Shown: in pieces, positions 1 through 11,486 of the stretch
Numbering within the stretch: position 1 is the stretch's first letter
Layout: every line of letters starts with the position of its first letter
NCBI GenBank assembly: GCA_902459845.2
Contig: CABPSV020000076.1
Span: forward strand, 1-33,580
Direction: 5' to 3'
Source of the DNA: Hepatocystis sp. ex Piliocolobus tephrosceles
Lineage: Eukaryota; Apicomplexa; Aconoidasida; Haemosporida; Plasmodiidae
DNA length: 33,580 nucleotides
Notes under the pieces: generated by a model
The model's database searches: none
Told to the model about the DNA's origin: nothing
Seen by the model: the letters and a program-made list of their open reading frames with translations, nothing else
Program-made: the position numbers and the translations under genes

Positions 1-520
1 ATAATTTATTTATTTATTTTTTTTAAAGAGCATGTATTATCAAAACGAAATTAATTTTTCAGAAAGCGCAATATTTAAAATAGATATAAAAAAAGAAAAA
101 CACATTACAAAATATGTGATGTTTTAAATGTTAAGCAAAAAATAAAATGTTCAATATTTTTTAAATAATAAAAGTAATTTTATTACATACAATACATTAA
201 CTAAAAATATATAGGTTTACATTATCATTTTTTAATATCAAACATAAAATATAAATAAAAAGTTTAAAGTGATGAAATAAAAAGTCTCTAAAGTGATGAA
301 ATATAAAGTTTAAAGTGATGAAATAAAAAGTTTAAAGTGATAAAATAAAAAGTTTAAAGTGATGAAATAAAAAGTTTAAAGTGATAAAATAAAAAGTTTA
401 AAGTGATAAAATAAAAGGTTTAAAGTAATGAAATTAATGAAATATGATTGTTTTTTAAAGAGAAACATTCAATATATTATAATAATCATAATTATAATAT
501 TTCAAACATATTTCATAGTT
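1..520. other. Intergenic, A+T-rich, no gene seen
   Basis: No reading frame or structured RNA is visible. The only notable element is the 22-bp minisatellite at 255-431, annotated separately. The rest is mixed A/T sequence with short T runs. Confidence 0.75.
255..431. repeat. 22-bp minisatellite, about 8 copies
   Basis: Eight head-to-tail copies of a 22-bp unit reading approximately aaataaaaagtttaaagtga plus tg or ta. Copy 2 is 24 bp because of a small insertion (agtctctaaag), copy 3 has one substitution (aaatataaag), and copy 8 has two. The copies end in either gatg or gata. The array stops about 90 bp before the tRNA-Leu gene. It has no coding potential. Boundaries are good to within about 10 bases. 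Confidence 0.9.
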
Positions 521-600
521 GTCAGGATGGCCGAGTGGTCTAAGGCGCGGCGTTTAGGTCGCTGTCCGCAAGGGCGTGGGTTCGAACCCCACTCCTGACA
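521..600 (+). tRNA. tRNA-Leu (anticodon TAG)
   Basis: An 80-nt type II tRNA. It folds as acceptor GTCAGGA/TCCTGAC, D stem GCC/GGC with a GAGTGGTCTAA loop, anticodon stem CGGCG/CGCTG (one G-U pair) around the loop TTTAGGT, an 11-nt variable arm TCCGCAAGGGC, T stem GTGGG/CCCAC with loop TTCGAAC, and discriminator A. The anticodon at loop positions 34-36 is TAG, reading CTA leucine codons. The long variable arm and discriminator A agree with leucine identity. Internal A-box (TGGCCGAGTGG) and B-box (GGTTCGAACCC) promoters are intact. There is no intron and CCA is not encoded. The first T4 run downstream is near 625, a plausible Pol III stop. It is the only RNA gene I can name with confidence here. 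Confidence 0.97.
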
Positions 601-1395
601 AAATTATTTATATGAGTTATATAATTTTATTTAAATATCATAAAATGCTTTTTATCATAATACTTTATTTATATAAAAATATCATGCTCGAAATTAAATG
701 TATATTATAATAATAATCAAGTTATGTTCTTATTTTTTTTAAATTACCTAAAATAATTTTTTTATTTTTAAAGCATATTATCTACATATGAAATTATATT
801 AGCATTACAAAAAACTGTATAATAATATCAAAATTTTTATATTTTGCGTTTATATCCATTTTTTTATTTTTATTTTGTAAGCTTCTGTGAAATCGTTAAA
901 TATGTTTTTTTTTTTTTTTTTTTTCTTTCATTCTCTCTATAATTAACAATGGAACGAGTGTTTTTTTTTTTTATACTTTTCAAAATAAAAACAATATGGT
1001 GATAAAACTGTATTAAAATTTTGATAACTATCTTTAACAATTATATTATTCTTAAAATTAATTATAATTACACCTTTATACCTTTTTTTTTTTTTTCCTT
1101 AATTTTAAGAAGGTATATTGTGTGCTATGCAGCATATAGAAATATGTTTAAAATACGTTGTAAAATAGTGTTAAAAATGAAATTTAAAAAAAATAAGTCT
1201 TATACAATGTACTTTAATTTTATTTTGTTATGGTTATAAAATTATTGTACATATGCACATTTTTTTTTCCACATAAGTTTTCATTTATTCCATCTTAGTG
1301 TTTTTTTAATAACACAAAAGAATAATAATAGTGAAATGAATTTATTAATACATTCTTATATATAAAGTTAATATGCGCTTTGCATATTTATAATA

Positions 1396-1400
<5 letters not shown>

Positions 1401-1448
<48 letters not shown>
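1401..1448. repeat. (TA)n microsatellite
   Basis: About 47 bases of uninterrupted alternating A and T. It is typical of Plasmodium intergenic DNA and likely to be length-polymorphic. Confidence 0.95.
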
Positions 1449-1450
<2 letters not shown>

Positions 1451-2018
1451 AATAATTTACTATTTTTAAATATATTTTTTTTTTTTTTTGGTTTATACTT
1501 TTTTAAAGCATAAGAGTATAACTAATGTATTATCAAAAAAAAATTTTACATAATTTTTTAGTTATGTATATCTTTGTATTAACAAAATTTACACACAAAA
1601 AAGCAAAAGTAAAAAAAATAAGTAACGACTTTATTTATTAAAAAAAAACTTGTTTTATAATTTCATAACTTAATTCATTTTTATTTTTTTTTTTAAATAA
1701 TTCTTTTTTTTGCTTATACAAAAATAAATACATGGTAAACATTCCTACAATTAAAAGTGAAAAAATGACATTTTAGCAAAATGTGGTTATCTAAAAAAAT
1801 GCTAAAACATAACAAAATATATAATCCATAATATATCTTTCTATTTTTTTATACACCCCATTTCAGTTTAATTACTTTAAAACGTTACTATTTTAAACAT
1901 TACTATTTTAAACGTTACTATTTCACTTATTTTTACATTAAACTACTTATCCGAATTTTAATTTATAATTGTTTATATAAGTCAAAAAAAAATTATTAAC
2001 TGATTTTTACAGACAACG

Positions 2019-2019
<1 letters not shown>

Positions 2020-2051
<32 letters not shown>
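2020..2051. repeat. poly(dT) tract, 32 nt
   Basis: An uninterrupted run of 32 T on the + strand in the gene-free region. Long poly(dA:dT) tracts are commonly nucleosome-excluding; no gene boundary is visible next to it. Confidence 0.9.
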
Positions 2052-2054
<3 letters not shown>

Positions 2055-4500
2055 TGCATATATTTAGTATATATTAAAAACATTTGATGTATCACAATTT
2101 TATTTACACCATTATTTTCTTGTTTAATGTTTTTATTTTTAATTAAAAATTACAGTTTTAATACATAAAATAAGACCATAACAAATGAGTTATGAAAAAA
2201 AAAAACAACAGTTTTAATAAAAATTAACCATTGATTCTGTTATTAATTTTTAGGTTCAAAAATGCTTTCCTTTTTTTTTTTCTTTTTTCAATTAGCTTTG
2301 CATATATTTAGTTTTACTATATATAGAAATGCATAGAAATAAACAATTTAATAAATTGTATATTTTAAACCAATAAAAACATATTTAATAAAAAATAAAA
2401 TGCAATTTGTTTTTTTCATACTAAGTTCTATTATATAATTTAGAATAACGTAAAATTAATAAAATATTTTTATTGCTACACTGTACAAACATACAAAGTT
2501 TTATTTCTTACTATACCTTCTAATTTATTTGTTTTAACTTTTAAACATAAATTTAAAAAGCCATAATAAATAACACATACTCTTATATTTATATTGCTAA
2601 ATGTTACATATAATATAGATCTTTTATTTTAAAAAGTGTTTCTATATATTTTTTTATAACAAATGGGCATTTTCATATATATAATAATTTTTAAACGAAT
2701 AAAAAAAAATTTAATATAATGCATATTTACATACTGGAAACATGTCCTTCCATATTGTTAAAATGTATATACATTATTAAATATACACATATATATTATA
2801 TAAGGATGATAAATCTAATGTACCATATACAATTAAACGATATTAAAAGAATATATTAATTATTTTTACATTTACTATATTAGTAAAAAATTGAGATTAA
2901 GCTGTTTTTATAAATTTTATTTTTTAAGAAAAATTGTGTATACATTTTACTCCAAAACGTTACATTTTGCCAATATTAAAACCTATATTAAATTTATACA
3001 CATGATATAGTAAATGTGTTCTTGTTATAACAAATTTAACCGAATTGAGTATATTTTCTTTTTGTTTTAAATGCATATAGAATTAACATTATATGTTTTT
3101 ATTTATCACATCAAAACACATTTTTCTTTTTTTTTTCATTAATAAAAAAACATACATATTTACAATTTTGCAGTTTATCTTTAATAACCATTAATGTTAT
3201 TCGCAATGTAAATTTTTTAGATTTCGGTAAAATTCGTAATTTTTTTTTTAACATTTTATTTAACTTTTATAAACTGTCTTTTCCTATTATTATAAAGATT
3301 AATTTTACAAAAAAATACACAAATTCGGTAGTTTTATTATATATGAATAATACTCATTCTAAATTCTATTTTTTTTCAAAAGTAAAATTTTATTTTTAAA
3401 TGTAAATACCAAAACTACATAATTTTTAAAATTTTTGTGTCTTTTTTCTGTAAAAGCATACTTCCATAAATGCCTTTGAACAAATTTAGAAAATAAACTA
3501 AGATTTTACTAAAATTTATACTAATCAAAATTTTACCTAATTATATATATCATTTTATGAAGCATTACGTGAACACAATAATACACGAGGTATTTTTATA
3601 ACAAAATTGTAAAAACATTTTCTCTTTATTTTTGCTGATAAAACATTCTATTATCATATATAAGCCGACAAAGTACAATGTTTTTATTCTATATAAAAAA
3701 TGTTAACAGACCATCATCTTTTTTATGGAGCCAACCTATCCCACTATTTAATTTTATACTTGATACTTTTTACACAATCCATAACTAACCGTTTATTAAA
3801 AACATTAACTTTTAATACTCAAAAATACATGTATATAGATATAACCTTATAAGGGGTTTTGTTTTGGTTGTACTACAATAAAATTTTAAATGATAAAACG
3901 GATGTTTAATAATTTCATACATAAAAAAACTTACAGTTACAAATTCAATAAAAAATTTTACCATAATATATACTCAAATTGCACTGAAAAAAAAAAAAAA
4001 GAGCTTAATTGCATTTGTAGTAAATTAAAATGTATAAAATATTTATGCTAATCACTAAAAAATCATAAAAATTACCCATATATTATTGTATAATAGTATC
4101 TCTTTTAATATATGTACTTCATAGTTCTAACTTAATATCACTTGTCACCATAAAAAAATAAATTATTTAATGTATTGTATAATAAAACCACTACTTATTT
4201 AATTTAAACAAGTATAATGAAGTAAATAAATTAAAAACACGATTAATAATAAATAATAAAAGGATATAAAAATATTAAAAAATGGCAAGTGAATAACGAA
4301 ATCATAATCAGGTAAGTACTAAAAAATAAGATAATTATAATATCAATATATATTATTCGATTTACTTATATAAAAAAATATGAATGTATCATTAAGATGT
4401 ATATAAGTTTCATAAATATAATAAACAAAGGAATATTAAAAAATATATATTAAATATGCATAAACTATAATCACTAGAATAAATAAAAAATGCTTATATA

Positions 4501-5160
4501 TATGTAAGTAAATAATTAAATTAAATAAACTAAATAACTAAATAACTAAATAACTAAATAATAAAATAACTAAATATTTAAATAAAATAAATAATAAATT
4601 AATTAAATAAACTAAATAATTAATTAAAAATAATAAATTAAATAATTAATTAATATAACAAATAAAATAAATAATTAAATTAAATAAACTAAATGATTAA
4701 TAGAATTAAATGAATAAACTAATTAATTAAATAATTAAATTTAATAAATTAAATAATTAAATAAATATAATAAATTAAATAATTAATTAAATATAATAAA
4801 TTAAATAATTAATTAAATAAATAAATATAATAATTAAATATAATATAATAAAATAAATATTTAATAAATAATTAAATTATAAATAAGTAATTAATTAAAT
4901 ATAATAAAAAAAATTAATTAATTAAATATAATAAAATAATTAAGTAATTAAATAAATAATTAAATAAACTAAATAAAATAATTAAATAAATTAAATTAAA
5001 TAAATAATTAAATTAAATATAATAAATGAATAATTAATTAAATAATTAAATATAATAAATTAAATAATTAATTAAATTAAATTAATAAATAAATAATTAA
5101 ATATAATAAAATAAAATAAATAATTAAATATAATGTAATAAAATAAATAGTTAATTAAAT
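4501..5160. other. Candidate centromere core (97% A+T repeat block)
   Basis: I counted 20 G or C in these 660 bases (97.0% A+T); the segment 4561-5160 has only 14 in 600 (97.7%). The sequence is a patchwork of short imperfect repeats such as aaataattaattaaatataa and ataataaattaaataatt, repeated with small changes. It is strongly A-biased on the + strand (38 A to 22 T in the line at 4801). It lies inside a 6.5-kb gene-free gap. Known family behaviour: mapped P. falciparum centromeres are single short regions per chromosome with more than about 97% A+T and short internal repeats, in gene-free gaps. Inference: this is the centromere. Against it, the core here is shorter than the roughly 2 kb usually described, and simple AT repeats also occur elsewhere. 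Confidence 0.55.
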
Positions 5161-7144
5161 AATAAAATTAAATAAATTAAAATATACATAATTAATATTG
5201 ATCAATTAATTTATTTTGAATTTTATTATATTGATTAAAGATTTAAACTGTTTTTCTAATAAATTATTAATTTCCTATTTGTTAAATAGTATTATTTTTT
5301 TTATTAATATTTCATTTAGACTTTTTTTATAACACTTATAAAATATGTATAATTCTTATTTACTTATTCATTATATATTTTTTAAAATTAATAAAAAATA
5401 ATTTTGTATAATTAAGTAGAATGTATATATTTTGTATATATTTATATGCATACATATTATAAGAATTGCATTGCAATATATAAAGAAGTAACTTATTAAT
5501 ATGAATAGTTACTTTTACATATATTATATATATTTATGTTAGAAGTAACACATAACAACTTTAGGAGTTTTTTTTTTTTGTTTTGCATTTTCCTAATATT
5601 TCCCTTGTTTAAATGATTGTGTACTTTTGCATGTTTTTTCAATTATAGCGGACATGTTATCAAACAAAAAAGAGTATTATAAATCTTGATTTTTTTTTAT
5701 AGTTTATTGTGTTTTTAATTGAATATAAGCTATCGTAGCAAAAGTAAATATAGAACATGGGTGTAGTTCTGAAAATGCAGACATTTTTAAACATTAAAAA
5801 AAGGTTAATATAAAAATGATAGACTTAAAGATAGCATAGTTATTTTATTTAAAACACAGTTTATATAAACCAATAACTATAGTGTAATAATGAATAAAAA
5901 GTATTTTATTAATATAATAATGAAACCACAAGGATAGGTATTTAAAACACATGTAGACATCATTTAAATATAAAAAAAAGTATGTTCAATATGTTAAAAT
6001 GTTTTTTTAATCTTAAAAGAAAAAATCACTTTTACTGATTTATGAATTGGGTTTTCATGAAAACATAGAATATTAAAAATTGTTTTTTTTTTTTTATAAA
6101 AAAATATTTAGACAAAATTTGCGTTTGTGCTATGTATTCATTAATTGTATGGTATACTTGAAATTTTTTACTTATTCAAATTGTCTGATTATTTATTCTA
6201 AATTTACATTTAAAATAACTTTATATCCAATGGAAAAATGGAAAACACGACGTAAATTGCATTTTTATTTACAATTGATAGCTCCTAATTACATTTTTTA
6301 TGTAATAAACAGTTCACTGTTTTTATGAAAAAAAAATAAAGATATCATTTATATGACACAATGTGTTATATATTTTTGTATCGGTAAAATATCGTTTCAG
6401 ATAAAAGTAAACATAACGTCATTATTAATTCAATATAATTACCGATAAATGTAAAAATGTGTACCATCCAGTTAAATTGATTAAAAACAAAGCATATATT
6501 TGTTAATAACATAAAAATACACATATATTTTTAAAGTACAAAACTGTGAGTTAAATGTATATTGATAATAAAAAAATACGTACAATATAATATATATATA
6601 TATATATATATATACAAAAAAAAAATTGAAAAATGAAAATTTTAGTATTTTCATATTAAATCAGATGAAACATATAATTTTATTTTGTGGTATATAAATG
6701 TTTGTTGCATTTATTTTTAATTTTTGGTCACACATGATAATAAATTCGATTTCTTACGACATATATATAATAATGTATAAAAAAAAAAAATTACAATTTT
6801 TTTTATCATGTGTACACATGTATATTAATAAACGTGTTTAATTGATTATTATTTTTTATTTTTTTTAATTTCTGTATTTAGTATTTCTTTGAAGTTTATC
6901 TTAAAAATTAATGTTCTATAAGTGAATAAACATATTGTATTTTATTTTTGTCTAAAATTATTTGTTTACATGTATATTTTTTTGTAACTGTGATTATTTT
7001 ATTTTATTTGTTTTTATTGTTATAACAATTATATTAACATATCTAGTGTTTTCTTCAATAATATTATTAAAAACGATTTTTTCACACTATGTAAGTGTAA
7101 ATGTACATTTAAAAAACAAATCGTAAATTATAAAATATAGAGAA

Positions 7145-8254
7145 ATGAATTATGCGTTGCTGAAAAATCCTAAAACATATATCATAGTGGATAAAGATAA
7201 AACAGAAAGTGAAAATGACGTGAACAGAGAGAACTATGAGGCTATTATCCCCTTACATAATAAATGCATTTCAATCTCACAGTGTTACAAGAAAAACATA
7301 AGCAATATCACAATATCAAATACACTATATCCTACAATAATACAACAAAATGGCACAATTGGGACAAAAATAAAAAATATGAATAATGTTATTTCTTTGA
7401 AAAAAAGAAGAAGTCAATTAAATAAAAAACATGATACATATATTAAAAACACAAATGACAAAGATATGAGCTATAAAAATGATTGGTTAAATGCGTTCTA
7501 TAGTTTTGCTAAATCATTTGCACCAATAAAATTTGAAAAACCTATAAGAAAAAATGAAATTGAAAATATAAATTTTGAAAAGAAAGTACATGCTACTGAT
7601 TTAAGTACTGGTTTAAGCTTAGAAAATAATTATAAAGTTAAAGGAAATAAAAATGTAGAATGTTTTAATTATTCAATGTGCAATATATCCCAAAATGAAC
7701 TTACATCAAATTATAATGTGAAACATACAACTGAGTTAAATAAAAATATAGAAACTCGAAATAACATATATTCAAATAAAACTCAAATTACCAATCATCA
7801 TAATGTTATTAATTTTATTCAGATTAATACAAAAAATGAACCTATAAAAATAATATATAATGACAAGAAAAAATTAGAAAATCGTAAATATGTGTCTATT
7901 AAAAATGACAGTTTAGCTAATAAAGTAGAAACTTTGAATAAAACTAATATAAAAATAAATGATGAATCAGATAAAATAAATGTTGATCCACGTATTAACC
8001 ATGAATGTGTATTAAAAAATGATACCTCTTTATCTTTAATTGATGATCGTAACAAAATCACAGTGGGTGGTTTAAAACAAAATAATAAAATATCCAATAA
8101 TTTAGGACAGTATATGAATAATATAAATGTTACAAATCCTTTAATTAATAATAAAATAAAAAAAAAAAAAAAAAAGAAAAAAAGTGTAGGGACGTGTTTT
8201 CTTAGTTTAAATAATTTTTCATGTCAATTTCTAATATCATGTAATAAGACATAG
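7145..8254 (+). CDS. Conserved-looking hypothetical protein, Lys/Asn-rich
   Basis: A single-exon frame of 369 residues with an AAATG start context; the A+T-rich DNA upstream gives no in-frame extension. I do not recognise the family. There is no signal peptide, transmembrane segment or PEXEL-like motif. The protein is hydrophilic and rich in Asn, Lys, Ile and Thr. The most protein-like stretch is around residues 110-145 (DWLNAFYSFAKSFAPIKFEK), which may be a short conserved motif. Near the C-terminus an A-rich tract encodes a run of about nine Lys (residues 338-346), followed by a Cys-containing tail (VGTCFLSLNNFSCQF). It is the first protein gene beside the putative centromere and lies 657 bp upstream of the PF20 gene on the same strand. 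That it is a real gene rests on its length and on base composition clearly richer in G+C than its flanks. Confidence 0.8.
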   Translation: MNYALLKNPKTYIIVDKDKTESENDVNRENYEAIIPLHNKCISISQCYKKNISNITISNTLYPTIIQQNGTIGTKIKNMNNVISLKKRRSQLNKKHDTYIKNTNDKDMSYKNDWLNAFYSFAKSFAPIKFEKPIRKNEIENINFEKKVHATDLSTGLSLENNYKVKGNKNVECFNYSMCNISQNELTSNYNVKHTTELNKNIETRNNIYSNKTQITNHHNVINFIQINTKNEPIKIIYNDKKKLENRKYVSIKNDSLANKVETLNKTNIKINDESDKINVDPRINHECVLKNDTSLSLIDDRNKITVGGLKQNNKISNNLGQYMNNINVTNPLINNKIKKKKKKKKSVGTCFLSLNNFSCQFLISCNKT

Positions 8255-8483
8255 AGTTTTATTACAATAGCAAATTTTGCTATATCTTTCAATTATTTTT
8301 AATTTTTAATTTTTTTTAAATGTTTTTGTTTTCAATTATTTATTTATATATTATATAGACAATATAATAGTAATGATAGTTTTGTACTTAGTATTTTTAT
8401 AAAATTTTAGGCGCATATTTATTTTTATTTTTTGTTAAATTTATTAATTATTTATTGCTCTTAGTAATGCTTTTTTTTTTTTC

Positions 8484-8485
<2 letters not shown>

Positions 8486-8533
<48 letters not shown>
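8486..8533. repeat. poly(dT) tract, 48 nt
   Basis: The longest homopolymer in the window: 48 consecutive T on the + strand, between the two head-to-tail genes. The true length is uncertain because such runs are error-prone in sequencing. Confidence 0.9.
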
Positions 8534-8538
<5 letters not shown>

Positions 8539-8718
8539 TATAATAGTTTATTCACTTCTAACAATTGTAAAAATGATATTTTGAAAAAATGGAAAAGATA
8601 AATTGTTAAAATATTTCATTAGAAATAGATTTATAAAGTATTAAAAAGACAAAATAATTAAAAAATAAAATAAAATGAGTAATTATACTTAGTCTTTTAA
8701 AAAATAGATATTACAAAA

Positions 8719-8720
<2 letters not shown>

Positions 8721-8758
<38 letters not shown>
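8721..8758. repeat. (AT)n microsatellite
   Basis: About 38 bases of alternating A/T, 155 bp upstream of the PF20 start codon. Confidence 0.9.
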
Positions 8759-8761
<3 letters not shown>

Positions 8762-8911
8762 TTTGTGTATATGTGTACATTCTCGCGAAAATACACTTTC
8801 ATATAAAAAAATTCCTTAAAATATAAATGCACATTTTTACCTAGACTAATATATAAATAAACTTTCTATAAAACACAAAAAAGTGCAGAATTGAAATAAA
8901 TTAATTTAGTA

Positions 8912-11428
8912 ATGGTAAGCATCAAAAGAGAGCATATTTCAGAGAACAAAAAAACAATAGTAGACAAAACGGATAATGATGAATTTAATACAACATGTTT
9001 AGTGGATACAGTAATAGATGACAATGAAAAATGTATTGATAATGAAAATGAAAAAGATATAGAGAATACACACGATGGTGATAATTCGAGCTTAGAATCA
9101 AGTTTAGAATCCGATAGTGATAATTCAGAAAATTTTGAAAAATTATTAAAAAATGCTAAAGTTGTGAATTTATACAAATCTGATCAAAATGAATCAAATT
9201 CAGGTAATAATTAAACCAACATTTTTTTAAAAGTTATGTATTTATTTTTTCATAACAATGTGTGTTTGTCTATATATACATGTATATATATACGTTAACA
9301 TTGTTTAATGTACTGTAAAAATTTATAATTGTATACCTTTTAATTGTAATAATAATTGTTTTAATTTTTATGTTTTACTTATATGATTTTTATGCTTTAA
9401 AGAGGAAAAAAGTTCCAAGACTTTTCCAATTGATGAAAAGCATTTACCTATGATCCTTTCGTTTGTACACAACTTTTTAGTTGAACACCAATTTATAGAA
9501 TCACTTGAAGTGTTTGAGGTGGCACATAAATATATACACACATATATATGCATATATATGTATACATATACATATATATATGTAATTTTTAGCAATTTTT
9601 TACATTTTATTTTATTTTATTATTTTTTTTTGTGTAATAATTTTTCCTCTTTTTATTTAAGTTTTATTTAAGTTTTATTTAAGTTTGTTTAAGCTTTATT
9701 TAAGCTTTATTTAAGCTTTATTTAAGCTTTAGTTTATTATATTTGTATATGTTAATATTGTTTTATATGAAAAAAATGAAATGTAAAATTAATGTTTTTA
9801 TGTAACTTAGAAGGAGTATATTAAAAAGTTCGATGGTGATATTAATGAATTAAGGAAATCAGGATACGCAGACATATTTACTCAAAATGAGCTCTTAAGA
9901 AGTGATTTTGTGAATAGTGAAAAAATTACGCAAGGAGTTCAAAATTCTTTAAAAGATGCAAAGTAATAGCCGCAATTGAAATAAATAAATAACTGAATCT
10001 TCTTAATAATTAATTTAACAATTAATTTAACAATTGATTTAATAATTGATTTAATAATTGATTTAATAATTAATTTAATAATTTAATATGTATATATAGA
10101 AATCTACTTTTTACACTAAATTATCTATATAATTTTTGTATTGCAGTATGTTGCTTAATGTTGTATGTAACATTATATTATATTTATTATTTTTTCTATA
10201 TGTGCATATAAATTTATTTGAATACATTCATTTGTGCACATTTATATATACAACTCAGTAAAAAAATTCAAAAAACCATCAAAGAGAGAGATTACTACTT
10301 AATGCATCATAAACGAGTTTTACAGGAAAAGGAAACATTAAAGAGTACTAATTAAAAAAATATATATATTTAGTTTGTCTATTTTATTCTTATATGTGAG
10401 TGCTAGTATATTTTTTCCTCACCTCATATATATATATATATATATAACCATAATCCCTACTTTATATACTTGTATTTATTTTATTTTTAATAGAGGAAAT
10501 ACAAAAACAAAAAAAAGAAATTGAAAAAATGAAAAATTCCGTACAAGAAATGAAATCCAAATATGAAGTAAATAAATGAATATATGATAGATAAAAGTGT
10601 CTTTTTTATAATAGTTTATTCATTTTATATATTTTTTAAGCATAGGAAATGTAATATATATGTACACATGTACACAATGCTATTAATATTTGCAAATCCA
10701 TCACTCTTTTTTTTTTTTTTTTTTTTTTTTCTTAAAGTCTGTACTTAAAGAAAAAACTTTGGCTGTTTTGGAAAAGGAAAAAAGAGATACAAAAATTGAA
10801 GGATTAAATAAATATATTGATGGATTAAAGGTTTTGTTAGAAAGTAGCAAATTAGATGACACTTCATCATTAAATAATAATTCTTCTACAAACGGTAAAG
10901 GTACTAGTGTATCTAAAAATATTATTTCGAAACAAGATAAAAATGATATAAATCAAATAAAAACAAAAAATGAAGATACTCCGTGGCCTAATAATGAGGA
11001 TGCTAGTTGTGATTTTAGTGAAAGAGGAAATCGAAATGTTTTTAATTTTTCTATTTCATCTTTAAGTTTAGAAAAATCTTTTAGTGCGCACGATAATACA
11101 GTGTTAGGTCTAGCTTATAATAATAAAATTCATTTATTAGCAACTGGTGGAGATGATGGGAAATGGAAAACATGGAGTTCAGCAAATTATGAATTAGTTA
11201 TGGCTTCACAAGCTCACAAAACATGGATAGGAGATATTTGTTTCAATAACGAAGGAAATATTTTATGTACTTGCAGTGGTGATTCTAAAATAAAATTGTG
11301 GGATATGATTAAAGAAAAATGTGTTCATACATTCAAAAACTCAGCTGGGCCTGTATGGAGTTTATCATTTCATTATCAAGGTAAGAATTTTATAAAATAA
11401 ATGACATAAAAAAGTGTTTATAAATGAT

Positions 11429-11486
<58 letters not shown>

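Larger units (their letters stand above)
601..7144. other. 6.5-kb gene-free A+T-rich region
   Basis: I find no credible protein gene on either strand in this stretch. The longest frames (1021-1239 and 6080-6328, +) consist of Phe/Ile/Tyr/Asn-rich translations of T-rich DNA, lack an ATG start and have no homology that I recognise. It contains a (TA)n tract at 1401-1448, a 32-nt T run at 2020-2051, a shorter (TA)n near 6588-6614, and the ultra-A+T block at 4501-5160 annotated separately. A slightly GC-richer patch at 3705-3755 has no clear fold. A gene gap of this length is unusual for Plasmodium chromosome interiors. Confidence 0.75.
8255..8911. other. Spacer between the 7145 gene and PF20
   Basis: Non-coding, serving as 3' region of one gene and 5' region of the next. 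It holds a 48-nt T run (8486-8533) and a (TA)n tract (8721-8758). A small TCGCGA palindrome lies at about 8782-8787, roughly 125 bp before the PF20 start codon; CG-containing words are rare here, so it could be a transcription-factor site, but nothing more supports that. Confidence 0.7.

Noticed and set aside
6080..6328. 82-residue + frame in the gene-free region
   Set aside because: No ATG start, composition of random A/T-rich DNA, no splice sites linking it to other exons.
1..7144. Subtelomeric or CRISPR-like repeat region
   Set aside because: No telomere repeats, no var/rif/pir-type genes and no spaced palindromic repeats; the neighbours are conserved internal housekeeping genes.
8866..9177. 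103-residue minus-strand frame opposite PF20 exon 1
   Set aside because: Ser/Phe-rich shadow of the acidic N-terminus; the + strand frame continues through consistent splice sites.
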